This document shows, piece after piece, positions 48,643 to 58,362 of a DNA stretch of 64,000 bases. The number at the start of each line of letters is the position of its first letter. Within the stretch, counting starts at the first letter, position 1. The position numbers and the translations under genes were made by a program. The DNA is taken from positions 1-64,000 of the forward strand of contig JAEMWC010001017.1 of assembly GCA_016490735.1 (NCBI GenBank), written 5' to 3'. The notes beneath the pieces were generated by a model that saw only the letters and a program-made list of their open reading frames with translations, searched no databases and was not told the origin of the DNA. Source of the stretch: Pachyseris speciosa (Eukaryota > Cnidaria > Anthozoa > Scleractinia > Pachyseridae).

Positions 48643-51600
48643 TTAATTCATAATTACTTCAAGAGTGAATGTTGTATCAAATGCTCTACTATTGGGATGT
48701 GAATAGTCAATTATAAAATAGCCTCTCGATAATGATTTGTTGATGTTGACCGTTGTGATGTTTCTATTTAAAGAAGATTGTCTGTGTTCATAAATAGTTG
48801 CTGGTAATGGCAAAGGCCCACCACCTTCAGCTTTTGTCTTGAAATAAAATATTCCGGGCTTGTTCTTTGTATGATATACATTTTCTTAATATAAAAGTTA
48901 TTGTTATGAATAACTAAAAAATCAGAGCCATTTATCAATACAGGCTTTAAAACATTCTTATTATGTCCTTGTTTGGCTTTGACAGAGCAATTTAAATATT
49001 GTATTTGACCGATTATTCCATTCCCATTCAAATTTAGATCACCTCCTAATTTCGGTCTGTAAAGAGCAAATCCACCCAAATCGAAAGCTGTTTCCATAGT
49101 TACACCTGTAACGCTTGAACGAAATAGATTCAAACTATTATTATGAATTCTATAGCCATTCAGATTTAAATCACCACCAAGTTTAGCCTCTTTTATTAAA
49201 TAGCTGTTCATATTAATATTATTCAGCATTGTCAATTCGCCATTGTCTCCACCAAACAACCAATTTTCATTTTCTTTCACATCAAAAACAATCAAATCTA
49301 AATCAGTTTGTAATTGTATTTTTTCATTTACGATTTTATAAGCCTCTGTGAAGTCGTAAACACTTGATGGAACGTCTCCAGCTTCAAAATCAATACCATA
49401 TGCAACACAATGAACTTTGTACTTATTTGGATAAGTTGGGTTAGCATTAATATGTATTGTACAATATAAATATTCAGGTGGTGAACTTACTGAAGGTTTT
49501 TCAATCCATAATAAATATCTCGAATGATCTTCATTTCTGTTGTCAAATTTTCTCCCTACAGTTTTATGAATTGTAATTCCACCATTTGCATTGAATGTTA
49601 CACTACTAAGACTCATTCCTTCATAATCAGGAAATAGCCATTCAAGAATGAAAGTGTATTTTCCATCTTTTATTGTATACATATTAAAACCAATTCTAGC
49701 TCTGTAAATATGATTAGCTTCTTTATTCAAGTCTATATCAATGACCTTTTTTGAAATCAAATGTGGTGAACGAGGTAAATTGACATATCCATTAACTGTC
49801 AAGCCATATTCAGTACTAACTTCATCGATATCATTCATCAAATATTTGAAAGCATTCTTTGGATGAGAAGCAGATGAAATATGACTTTTTTCTAATTGAT
49901 CTAAATTTACGGCATCAGTTTTATTTGTTCCTTCTTTTAAGTCAATGATTTTATGCCCTCCAAGTTTTAAGTCTGCAGCCATCGCATTTGTTCCATTCAA
50001 TAATAAAGTGTTTGCTCTGATGGTTTGTGAAGCTCGATTTAAAACTCTAAAGTTCACTGCATCAGTTTCATTCACCACGTCCGCTAAATTCGTCACTCTA
50101 TTTCCACCCATCGACAAATTTCCATACATCGCAGTCGAACCGTCTCGTCGAAGAAAATACTCGTCGGCATACCTTTTTGTCGCCGCATCGTCTGCGTTGA
50201 CAGGTGGAGCAAGATCAGTAATGGCATTGTTGTTCATATTTAGATTTTGTTGTGCAATCGTATCGAGTTTGGTTTGCAACCTCTGGTCCACATAACTTTT
50301 GTTTACAGCGTCTTGTGGGTTTGAGGGGTTATCCTGCAGGTTGAGGATTTTGTTTAATTTCATGTCAACATTACTACCAAACGCAACATGACCGTTTTCA
50401 ATTTCATAAGCTGGGTCATGGACAAAGTAAGACAAGTTGGTATGAAAGCCATAAGCTCCATAAACAATGATATGTGTTTTGGTGTTAGACGCAGGAGCAG
50501 TGCTGGAAAGTTCCACCTGTATTGCCGCTTGCCCACCACTGGTTTTTCGATTCGGAAAAGCTTCTTCATATAACCATCAACGTGTGGAGTTTGGGGAAAA
50601 GGTTTTTGAAATGGCTGTCCCGCATCTCGTATATTTACAGTTGGAATGAATAAATCAATTGTTGCATTTTGAGGGTTGGAGGGTGAGAAAAACTCAGTAA
50701 CAAATGTATACTGTCCATTTCTTAAAGATGTCACATTAAAACGAATTTTGGATGTAAAGTTGCCTCTTCGTTTGATGAAAAAAGACAATGACGACTTGTT
50801 TATGTGGTATGGTGATTTGTCAAAATTCTCAATTTGAAGGTTTTCCACACCACTGACTGCAGAAGACTTGGATATGTCTTTTAACAGAAAAGCGAATGGG
50901 TTGCGTTGAGTACCAGATGCTGAAAGAACAAGGTCATCAACATACTTTTTGTTGGCAGAATCTTTATCAGAGTTTGGAGATCCAACATTTGTTATTTTAT
51001 TGTCACCCATGTCAAGATCACCAGTCATTACAACACTTCCATCTTTTTTAAGAAATGGAGAAACATCAATGCCAGCAATACCAGCAATTTCAGTATCAAC
51101 ATACCCCTTTGTGGCTGTATCATCGTTTGCAGTTGGTGTTGATACATTAGTCAATTTGTTACCTCCAAGATTCAAATCAGAAGTCATCGCAACACTTCCA
51201 TTTAGTTTCAAAAAATTATTGTTCACATAGTTTCTATTTACAGCTGAATAACCGAATCTTGGGTTATCTGGTATGCCAAATAGATCATTTCTATTCATGC
51301 TGACAGGTGCATAAATTACACCACCAGTGTTTTTATTAAGGAAATCAGCTGTTTTATTATCAACGTAAGATTTGTTTACAGCGTCTTGTGGGTTTGAGGG
51401 GTTATCCTGCAGGTTGATGATTTTGTTTAATTTCATGTCAATTTTACCATCGAATGCAACATTACCATTTTCAATTTCAAAAACAGGATCGTGAATATGT
51501 GATAAAATGATATTTGAAAATCCGTAAACACCATAAACTATAACATAATGTTTTTTATTATTTTGTAAATATGGTGAAATCAACAATAACTCCATTGATG

Positions 51601-52272
51601 TTGACCATTACTTGTTTTTTCAAGGAAGAATATTCTTTTGAGATAAGCCTCTACAATATGAGTCTCTGGAAATGCTCTTTTTATCGAATCTTTTCTTTCA
51701 ACTAAATTGGATGACAAAGCATCATCATCAACTGTTGCATTATTTGGATTACCGTTTGTATAAAACTCAACAGCAAAAGTGTATCTTGAAACTTCCAATT
51801 GTGACAAATCAAAACGAAGAACAGTTGTCTGGCTAGCAGTAGGAATAACAAAAGACAAGGCTTTTTTATTTATTAAGTAAGGGCTTTTATTAAAATCTTC
51901 CAATTTGAGATCATTTGCATTTCTAATAATAGTTGTTTTTGATATATCTTCAAGAAGAAATTTAAATGGATTAACACGTGTTCCTTCAATTGATAAAACA
52001 GCATCGTTGACGTATCTCATATTAACAGCATCTTTGTTTGAATTTGGTTCTCCAACATTAGTCAAGCGTTTATTTTCAAGATCATAGTTACCATCTTGTG
52101 TTAATTTGAATCCATAACCCTTATCACCTTTATCACCTTTTGGACCAGCAGGACCTCTATCACCTTTATCACCTTTTAGACCTTGTGGACCAGCAGGACC
52201 TCTATCACCTTTTGGACCTATTTCACCAGTTCCTATATTGTCTGGAGTTGGTAAATCATTAAATAATCCCAT
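48643..52272 (-). pseudogene. Collagen/tail-fibre protein 2 with repeated modules, frameshifted
   Basis: It starts MGLFNDLPT at 52,272 under an exact promoter motif. After a short Gly-X-Y tract come phage-tail-fibre-like repeats with signatures DAVNKSYVD, DDAATKRYADEYF, LGGNKLTNV and GDLNLNG. They alternate with a beta-sandwich of about 120 residues (NPFAFLLKDIS ... YTFVTEF). There are three tandem sandwich modules. The reading frame changes near 51,590 and 50,510 and again near 48,850, with stop TAA at 48,645-48,643. The apparent starts at 51,595 and 50,516 lack the promoter motif, supporting a single broken gene of about 1,200 codons. A block of about 70 bases is almost identical at 50,300 and 51,380, pointing to recent duplication or gene conversion. 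A capsid fibre role is inferred from architecture. Confidence 0.75.
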
Positions 52273-52288
52273 ATAATATTAGATTAGA
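52270..52288 (-). promoter_or_regulatory. Promoter/initiator motif ending in the start codon (fibre 2)
   Basis: Minus strand TCTAATCTAATATTATATG, an exact match to the 19-nt consensus, ending in the ATG of fibre 2. Confidence 0.75.
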
Positions 52289-52924
52289 TAACACCGTAAA
52301 AATTTCTCTTCACTGTTTTCATTGGTTTGTCAACATAACAGAAGGAATACGGTTTTTTGGTTGCTTCAATATACTTCTGCTTATCGATTGCTAGTTCTTG
52401 GGAGATACAGTTTCTCTCTCTTGTGGATGGGAAATCATAAAGACAGAAATGGCTACAATTAAGCCTAACAGATTTTGGGCAACCGTAAAATGACTGTGTT
52501 AGGTACAGCACTGAACAATTTTTATGGCGACCTTGAATGAAATAGCTTATGATTTGATCTTGTTTTTTATCAGTCACGAAATCATCAAATACAACCAGTC
52601 GCTGTAAATCAGTGTCTTTGATTTGTTCAACAGGAAGTATTTCATCTTGACTGCATACTAAAACAGGGTAACCAACCTCTTTGCTTATTCCATCCATCAC
52701 TTGCTGTAAATATTTATATTTGTCTTGATCCAAGTTTTTGGCGTATAGATGTATTTGATCATAATAGACAAAGGTTCCATAATCAGATGCAAGAACAAGG
52801 TTGTCTTTCCAGATCCAGAATTTCCAGCCAATAACATTCTGAATGTATCTTTTGGCATATACGGATACAACTGTCTGAATGAATTATTTGAATTCTGAAC
52901 GATATCATAATTTGGAATTTCCAT
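52284..52924 (-). pseudogene. FtsK/A32-type DNA-packaging ATPase, frameshifted
   Basis: The first frame (from 52,924) carries Walker A (LLAGNSGSGKTT) about 30 residues from the start. The second frame (to 52,284) carries Walker B (RLVVFDDFV), a sensor-like segment (GRHKNCSVLYLTQSFY) and a C-terminal YSFCYVD. The frames switch near 52,780-52,790. In Polintons and adenovirus-like or NCLDV lineages this enzyme pumps the genome into the capsid. Length (about 210 codons in total) fits the compact Polinton form. It is divergently transcribed from the coiled-coil gene with only 35 bases between the two start codons. Confidence 0.85.
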
Positions 52925-52939
52925 ATGTAATAGTTTAGA
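52922..52939 (-). promoter_or_regulatory. Degenerate promoter motif of the packaging ATPase
   Basis: Minus strand TCTAAACTATTACATATG, one base shorter than the consensus with ATT for AAT. It ends in the ATG and is back to back with the plus-strand motif at 52,944. Confidence 0.55.
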
Positions 52940-52943
52940 TTAG

Positions 52944-52962
52944 TCTAACACAATTGTATATG
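52944..52962 (+). promoter_or_regulatory. Promoter/initiator motif (coiled-coil gene)
   Basis: TCTAACACAATTGTATATG, an exact consensus match. It decides the start codon as the ATG at 52,960 and not the TTG two codons upstream. Confidence 0.75.
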
Positions 52963-53784
52963 GATATAGAACGTATGAAAAGGCTTCTTGAAAGTGGAAT
53001 TGAAGCGAAAAAAGTTCGTGAAGCTATCAAGACTTATGAATATGCAAAACAGGATGCATATGATACAACATCAGAATTACTTAAACCCTCTATTGATGTC
53101 CAGAAGAGTGTGAAAGAAAGTGTTGACAAAAAACAGGATAAAGTCATTGAACAGTTGAAAGAAAACCAGCAGGATTTAAAACGAGGACTTGATGATGTTA
53201 TAGAATCTAATATAAGAGCAATTACAATGGGAACGGAACTTCCTTTAGCCATTGAAGCGCCTAAAGAAGATGAAATGAGGGCAAGAAACCCAGCATTTTA
53301 AATATCGATAACTATTTCGATAAAGATGACAGAATTATATTGAAAAATAACAAGCTTTTGAAACCATCCGATTTAACTCAAGTCACCCCACAAAAACTTC
53401 TTGAAGAAAGGAAAAAGCTTCAAAAATTGCCCAAGATCTAGGAAGAAGAAAAAAAAATCAATCACTGTAGAAGAAAATTAATCTCATAAAAGAGAAATAC
53501 AAGCTTTGAAGAAATATAGAGAAACGATTACAGATGTATTGAGTTCTTACAAATACAAAACAGGGCAAGGAATGAGAAAGAGAAAACAATATGGAGCTAA
53601 TGTTGTCCATTATAATAATATCAATGACTTGCTTTCAAGACTACAGTTGCTGGTGGGTCTTTTTGCTGGCAACAACAGTATGAGTGTCAGAAATGAGTTT
53701 GTAAAGATATTGCATACTTTAAGCAGACTTGGATTAGTTGGAAACGATGAGCTGAATAAAATAATGATGAAATATCTAATGTAA
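52960..53784 (+). pseudogene. Coiled-coil structural protein, broken
   Basis: The first piece (to stop at 53,301) starts MDIERMKRLLESGIEAKKV and is a long charged coiled coil with a VQKSVKESVDKKQDKVIEQL segment. Beyond the stop, coding-like sequence continues in other frames (KPSDLTQVTPQKLLEE near 53,370; KKYRETITDVLSSYKY from 53,506), ending with TAA at 53,782-53,784. The second large frame begins without an ATG and without a promoter motif, so I take all of it as one gene with at least two breaks. It lies next to the packaging ATPase and penton. A coiled-coil gene of this kind in the structural cluster is usual for Polintons. A capsid-associated role is inferred; the exact function is unknown. 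Confidence 0.6.
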
Positions 53785-53793
53785 TTGTATATG
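53775..53793 (+). promoter_or_regulatory. Promoter/initiator motif (penton gene)
   Basis: TCTAATGTAATTGTATATG, an exact consensus match. It overlaps the last codons and stop of the preceding gene and sets the penton start at 53,791. Confidence 0.75.
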
Positions 53794-54575
53794 ACAGAAA
53801 TTTCATTACGATTCAACAGTAAAAACAGAGACAAAATTGGTGTTAGTAAGAGTCATGATTTTGAAAAAAGATTCAATACACCTATCAAATTAACGAATGA
53901 TTTGAAATATGAAATGGCTGTGAATGTTATCAATATGACATACAGTTGGTACAACATCAGAGAATTTTTTGGGAATAATCAAATTAAATATAGCTATGAC
54001 AAAGGTGTAAACTGGGAAACAATAACATTCGTTGACGGGATGTATTCATACGACGATATCAATAGTTACATTCATGAGTATATGAGTAAAAATAGCCATG
54101 TACTGAATCCATCTGAAACAGACAAATCAAAATTCAAGTATGGTATCAATATATATTTCGTTTTGTCAACATACCGCATTTTGATTGAACTCAATGAAAA
54201 TTATCGTGTGGATCTGAGAAATAATGATTTCAGAAAACTTATCGGTTTCGATTCAAAATTAGTTTCAGCAACAGAATATGGAACAAATCTACCAGATATT
54301 ACAAGAGGAGTGGATGAAATTTATATCAATTGTGATAATGTGATAGATAGCATTGTTGATGGAAATAGTACAAATACAATCGCTGTTATTCCAGTCACAG
54401 ATCTCGTCAGAAGTTTACCTTTCACTTACAAACCTCGTTTTCTTTCATGGAATCCTATCTCAACACACACAATCAGCTCAATACGTTTTTATGTCACTGA
54501 TTCTTCTAGACACCAGTTGATTTTAATGGGATAGATTGGTATATTGAGTTATTCTTGAGAGGTGTGGAATTATAA
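53791..54575 (+). pseudogene. Penton (minor capsid) protein, frameshift at the C-terminus
   Basis: About 245 residues are open from MTEISLRFNSKN. Late signatures are VIPVTDLVRSLPF and WNPISTHTISSIRFYVTD, which match the pattern of Polinton penton/minor capsid proteins with a single jelly-roll fold that form the capsid vertices. The frame then runs to a stop at 54,532-54,534. The expected C-terminal strand (FNGIDWYIELFLR) is present in the next frame, ending TAA at 54,573-54,575, so a single frameshift lies near 54,510. Only the last 20 or so residues are affected. The gene sits between the coiled-coil and basic protein genes. Confidence 0.8.
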
Positions 54576-54591
54576 AACCTAATAGTATATG
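54575..54591 (+). promoter_or_regulatory. Partial promoter motif (basic protein gene)
   Basis: AAACCTAATAGTATATG keeps the 3' half of the consensus (AATNNTATATG, here AATAGTATATG) and ends in the ATG at 54,589. The TCTAA half is degenerate and closer. Confidence 0.5.
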
Positions 54592-54837
54592 AGGAGATTT
54601 GAATACGTGGAATATGAAAAATATCACACAAAACAGGGTAAAGGAATAGTGAGCGATGCTGTCAAAACAGCTGTAAAAAAAGCAGCTACAACAATTGGTG
54701 AACATGTTGGCAAAAAAGGTGGTGACAAAATAATAGAACTTTTAAGTAAGAAAAAGAGAAAAAGTGGAACTGAGAGTGAGATTAAGACTGGGGGTGAGAT
54801 CAAAAGAAAGAGAGGTAGACCTCGAAAAATTAAGTAA
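54589..54837 (+). CDS. Basic AT-hook protein, candidate DNA-condensing core protein
   Basis: A complete 82-residue frame. The middle is an Ala/Lys helix (GIVSDAVKTAVKKAATTIGE) and a KKGGDKIIELLSKKKRK segment. The end is an AT-hook (KRKRGRPRKIK), which binds the minor groove of AT-rich DNA. Its position between penton and major capsid genes, small size and charge suggest a core protein that packages DNA, like adenovirus core proteins in role but without clear sequence similarity. The Gly/Ala helix could instead indicate a membrane-active peptide. The start is supported by the partial promoter motif. No breaks. Confidence 0.65.
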   Translation: MRRFEYVEYEKYHTKQGKGIVSDAVKTAVKKAATTIGEHVGKKGGDKIIELLSKKKRKSGTESEIKTGGEIKRKRGRPRKIK

Positions 54838-54843
54838 CTTTTA

Positions 54844-54862
54844 TCTAACACAATAATATATG
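54844..54862 (+). promoter_or_regulatory. Promoter/initiator motif (major capsid gene)
   Basis: TCTAACACAATAATATATG, an exact consensus match. It differs from the copy at 52,944 at only two bases and ends in the ATG of the major capsid gene. Confidence 0.75.
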
Positions 54863-56144
54863 TCAAACTATCGCGACTCAAAATATATCGAACGATATGA
54901 AGATGTTGTCTTTGAGCTTGAGACAGCACTTAATACAGTGGTTGCAAACAATGCTCATCAGAGGAAAACAGGTTACCGATTTGTTGTTGATAACAGTGGA
55001 GAGACAACACCATTCGATTGGTATAATGCCCGTTTTGAAATTGATTTTATTGTCAAAAAGCTTGCAAATGGAAACGCAATAGATGCAAATGATCAAAACG
55101 GTATTGTGAATTCAGTATATTCTCTCATTAACACTTTGAATGTGAAGGTGAATGGTATCGATGTTTATGAATGCCGAGATGCTAACCAAGCTACAAATAT
55201 TCAAATCATTACTTGAATATTCGGGTTATGCTGCAAGTCAGGGAACCAATGAGTTCTTCTATCTTGACACAAACAGAAATGCTGATGACAGAGCAGCTGA
55301 AGATGCTACTCGCAACGCAGGTTTCACAGCCAGAAAAACTGTTGACCGGTGCCAATGGAAAAGTGTATGCAGAAGCATCATTGAACAGATACGGGTTTTT
55401 TCAAGAGCCTTTATGGTGAAATCCTACCCAATTCAAAAGTCGAGCTCAATGTAACAGTTAGAGTGATGAAAATCTGATTTGGCTGGCTGCCGATGATTGT
55501 CGTGTGGTGATCACTAGATTCCAGCTGTTTGTTCCAAGAATAATTTTCAATTCTGCGGGAAAGTCTTTGTACATGGGCACTTATCTTGACACTAGGAAGT
55601 GGACTTACATGAGAGAAATGGTTGAGAGAGGTAATTCAACAAGACAACAGACAGCTAATTTCCGTATTTCAACAGGAATAAACAAACCAAGGCATGTATT
55701 TGTTTTCATCATCAATGATGCTAATGATGCATCTCAGACAGCCAATAAATTCTTGTATAACACATTCTCTGTTGCAAATAACCAGACTTTGACTAATTGC
55801 TATCTAGAGGTTGGAAATGGAAACGATTATCCAGAGGTTCATTACAAACCATCAACAGAGCCCACAAGGGTATTCAGAGACGTTTTAAATTATGTTCGTG
55901 TTGTGAATGAATTCAATGAAAACACCCTGCTGACAGAGGTAACTTTGGTACAATATTCCCTTTCATTTATTTTGATCTGACAAAACAGAAGCAGGACATA
56001 AAAGATGGAATGACAAAACTGACTTTCAAATACACTTTGAGTGGTGTAACAAATGCTGATTGCAGTGTGTATGCACTTGTGCTGTATGAACAGGATGTTG
56101 AAATGAGAAAGACTGATGGAAAACTTATACTGAGATCTATGTAA
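54860..56144 (+). pseudogene. Major capsid protein (double jelly roll), multiply frameshifted
   Basis: Coding similarity runs through the whole interval but in six successive frame segments, with changes near 55,200, 55,345, 55,405, 55,470 and 55,940. Recognisable parts are the N-terminus (YEDVVFELETALNTVVANNA, NARFEIDF), a central Asp/Arg-rich loop (DTNRNADDRAAEDATRNAGF), a second jelly roll (VVITRFQLFVPRIIFNSAGK) and the C-terminal strands (SVYALVLYEQDVEMRK) ending TAA at 56,142-56,144. In Polintons this hexon-like protein forms the icosahedral shell. With five frame changes it cannot be made here, and it is the most decayed structural gene of the element. The identification comes from position plus sequence pattern. 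Confidence 0.8.
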
Positions 56145-56261
56145 ATGGAATAATTAATTAAATAATTAAATTAATTAAATAAATTAAATAAAATAAATAA
56201 TTAAATAATTAAATTAAATCATTATTTATATTAAATACAATTTAGTATAAACATATATTAT

Positions 56262-57568
56262 ATGACTACTTATCATCCTCATGGAGTGACACTGTCACAA
56301 GGTCAGAAAGAAAAGCTGGCAAAAGCTATTAAATCAAATTCAGCGGTAACATTGAGGCTGACTCATGATGAATTATCTGGCGGTGATCAACTTATGTTGA
56401 CAAAGACACAAATCAACAAACTGACAAAATCAAAAAGAATGGAACTGGTTCAGATTTGAAGATATCAAAAGCACAAGTCAGAAAGGCGGTTGTATATGGA
56501 GGTTCTCTTTGGTCAAGTCTTTTTTCACTTGGAACAAGACTATTACCATATGCAGGTAAGGCAGTAGCTAAAGCGACTCCAGCATTGGCCACAGGTGCTC
56601 TTTCTTCATTAGCAAGTCTCGGCATTGATAAACTATTTGGGAAGAAACAAAAAGGAGGATTCATTATTCCCAATGAAAACTTGCCCCAACTATTGAATTT
56701 TGGAAATTTATTGAATGTGAGACAAATGGCTGATCTTGTAAATGCAATGCAGTCTGGTGGACAACTTGCTATCAAACCAACAAAAACTCAGTCTGGTGGG
56801 TTTCTTGGAACACTTTTAGCAAGTATTGGAATTCCTCTACTTATGAAAGCCTTGACTGGAAAGGGTTTGCATGTTGAACACAGCCGTTCTAGACGGTCAA
56901 TACCAGTTCATGTTCCAGATCACATTGCAGTCAAAAAAAATAAAAGTGGTGGGAAACATGCTATGATTCCATGGCAATCACCCCCAGTTGTTGGTACATG
57001 GGATAACCCAATCGGTTATGGAATGAAAAAAAAAGACCAAAAAGGGAAAAGGGCTTCTACTAGGGAAAGACAGTCCATTCAATTCAATCCCCATACTAGG
57101 AACCATTTTGTAAATAAACCATTATCCAACCTTGATTTGATCAATTGGGTGAAACAACTTGGAATAAAACATTTTAGAGGAGTATTTTCAAGAGACAATC
57201 TGCCGAGACAAATAAAAAACAATGAATGTGGGATAGTCAATCTTGATTCCAAAATTGGACCTGGTACTCATTGGGTTTGTTATAGGAATTTCAAAAATGA
57301 TAAATACGGTGAATACTTCGACTCTTTCGGTTTAATGATGCCAACAGAAGTTCAAATGTATATGACTACAAGCGGTAAACAACTTGAATACTCTGGTGAT
57401 GAGATACAAGAAAGGGAATCAGTATTATGTGGATATTGGTGTTTATACTATCTTCTTGAGAGACAAAAAGGAACATCTATACTGGATATAATACACAATT
57501 CCAGATTCAATCCAGCAGATGTGAGTGTCATTCACAGATTCATCATAGACTACTTTGAAAATATGTAA
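56262..57568 (+). pseudogene. pVI-like minor capsid protein joined in frame to adenain-like protease
   Basis: The first frame (56,262-56,459) starts MTTYHPHGVTLSQGQKEKLA. A frameshift near 56,440 leads into a 370-residue frame. There an amphipathic, Gly/Ala-rich pVI-like part (TRLLPYAGKAVAKATPALAT; GGFLGTLLASIGIPLLMKAL) occupies roughly residues 1-190. A cysteine protease of the adenain/Ulp1 type (C5/C48) occupies about 215-370, with His272 (GTHW), Asp289 (FDSFG), Gln318 and Cys325 (LCGYW). The Gln-to-Cys spacing of seven matches adenain. In adenovirus pVI disrupts endosomal membranes and activates the protease, which matures the particle. As far as I know the two are usually separate genes in Polintons; here no stop separates them. 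The second frame's start lacks the promoter motif. Confidence 0.8.
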
Positions 57569-57580
57569 CTTATATGTATA

Positions 57581-57739
57581 ATGGTAAAATCATATTGTGT
57601 GAAACAGAAGAAGCAGACTGAGTGTGTACCAGGAAGCGAAACATACCAAAAGACTAAAAATGGAAGAGCCATGATGAAATGCAAGTGTGCTGAGTGTGGG
57701 ATCACAAAGACTAAGTTTGTCAAAGGGAAGGGAAACTAA
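57581..57739 (+). CDS. DUF5679-like zinc-ribbon protein
   Basis: A 52-residue gene starting MVKSYCVKQKKQTECVPG and ending CKCAECGITKTKFVKGKGN. The pattern of a lone YCV and ECV cysteine pair followed by C-x-C-x2-C and a basic end is that of the small DUF5679 family seen in several double-stranded DNA viruses. It is Lys-rich and probably binds metal and nucleic acid; its role is unknown. It starts 12 bases after the protease stop, at GTATAATGG, a weak form of the element's initiator. No breaks. Confidence 0.75.
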   Translation: MVKSYCVKQKKQTECVPGSETYQKTKNGRAMMKCKCAECGITKTKFVKGKGN

Positions 57740-57740
57740 T

Positions 57741-57763
57741 TAGCCCGTCTGAAGGGGCGGGCA
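57741..57763. other. GC-rich stem-loop between DUF5679 and PLA2 genes
   Basis: TAGCCCGTCTGAAGGGGCGGGC can pair GCCCGTC with GGCGGGC (one G-T pair) around a loop of about six bases. It is strikingly GC-rich for this AT-rich element. It could be a transcript end, a translational element or chance. Confidence 0.4.
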
Positions 57764-57783
57764 TACTAGATTCAGCAGCAGAT

Positions 57784-58338
57784 ATGGCACTAACAGGATT
57801 CTTGGAACATGGGGTCCCTATTTTGGCAAAGAAAGGTGTTGAAATGGGGAGGTATTATGCATCAGAAGCATTGAGAAATCCAAAGTTGCAGAAAAAATTG
57901 ATTGATAAAGGACTTTCACTTGCAAAGCCGGCTATCACAAAGGTTGGGTCAGAAGCTTTAAAACAACTGTCAACAAAAGTGAGACCAAATATTCGTTACA
58001 AAACAGATATCAAGGGATTGGATTACGGTGGAGCTATTGATATCCACAAATTGATTGGCAAGCTTCCTAAAACCAAAGCTGGATGGACACCCAGTAAGTA
58101 TAATTATATGGGACCATACAATCCGTTGAATGAACAGTTGGAATATGATAAAAATACAGGTGAGGTTACAAAATGGAATGTCCTACCTTACAATAAAGTG
58201 GATGAGATAGCAGCTTACCACGATATTTGTTATGACATGAAAAAAGACAAAGGAGACTGTGATAGAACAATGATTAAATCTCTTGATCAGATTCCTTATG
58301 GTGAGATGCCAAAATGGGTCAAACAGCTAGATTCTTAA
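57784..58338 (+). CDS. Parvovirus-type phospholipase A2 domain protein
   Basis: A 184-residue open frame from an ATG. After an Ala/Lys-rich leader (about residues 1-75) come a calcium-loop-like YMGPYNPL (108-115) and the catalytic AAYHDICY (His146, Asp147) followed by DKGDCDRTMI. This is the VP1-unique phospholipase A2 signature of parvoviruses, also found in Polinton/adintovirus proteins, where it hydrolyses endosomal phospholipids during entry. The catalytic residues are intact. The frame ends soon after the domain (WVKQLDS), but the next frame continues with coding-like basic sequence up to about 58,430. The C-terminus was therefore probably longer and lost by a frameshift near 58,325. Confidence 0.85.
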   Translation: MALTGFLEHGVPILAKKGVEMGRYYASEALRNPKLQKKLIDKGLSLAKPAITKVGSEALKQLSTKVRPNIRYKTDIKGLDYGGAIDIHKLIGKLPKTKAGWTPSKYNYMGPYNPLNEQLEYDKNTGEVTKWNVLPYNKVDEIAAYHDICYDMKKDKGDCDRTMIKSLDQIPYGEMPKWVKQLDS

Positions 58339-58362
58339 TTGATAAAAAACAGAAATTAGGTC

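Noticed and set aside
50360..51595. Independent fibre gene starting at 51,595
   Set aside because: The start lacks the initiator motif and lies inside a domain that module 3 shows to be continuous, so I treat it as part of one broken gene.
51560..51660. Programmed -1 frameshift signal in fibre module 1
   Set aside because: An A-run is present (GAAAAAAC on the minus strand), but its heptamer is out of phase with the upstream frame and lies before the actual change; no such run occurs in module 2.
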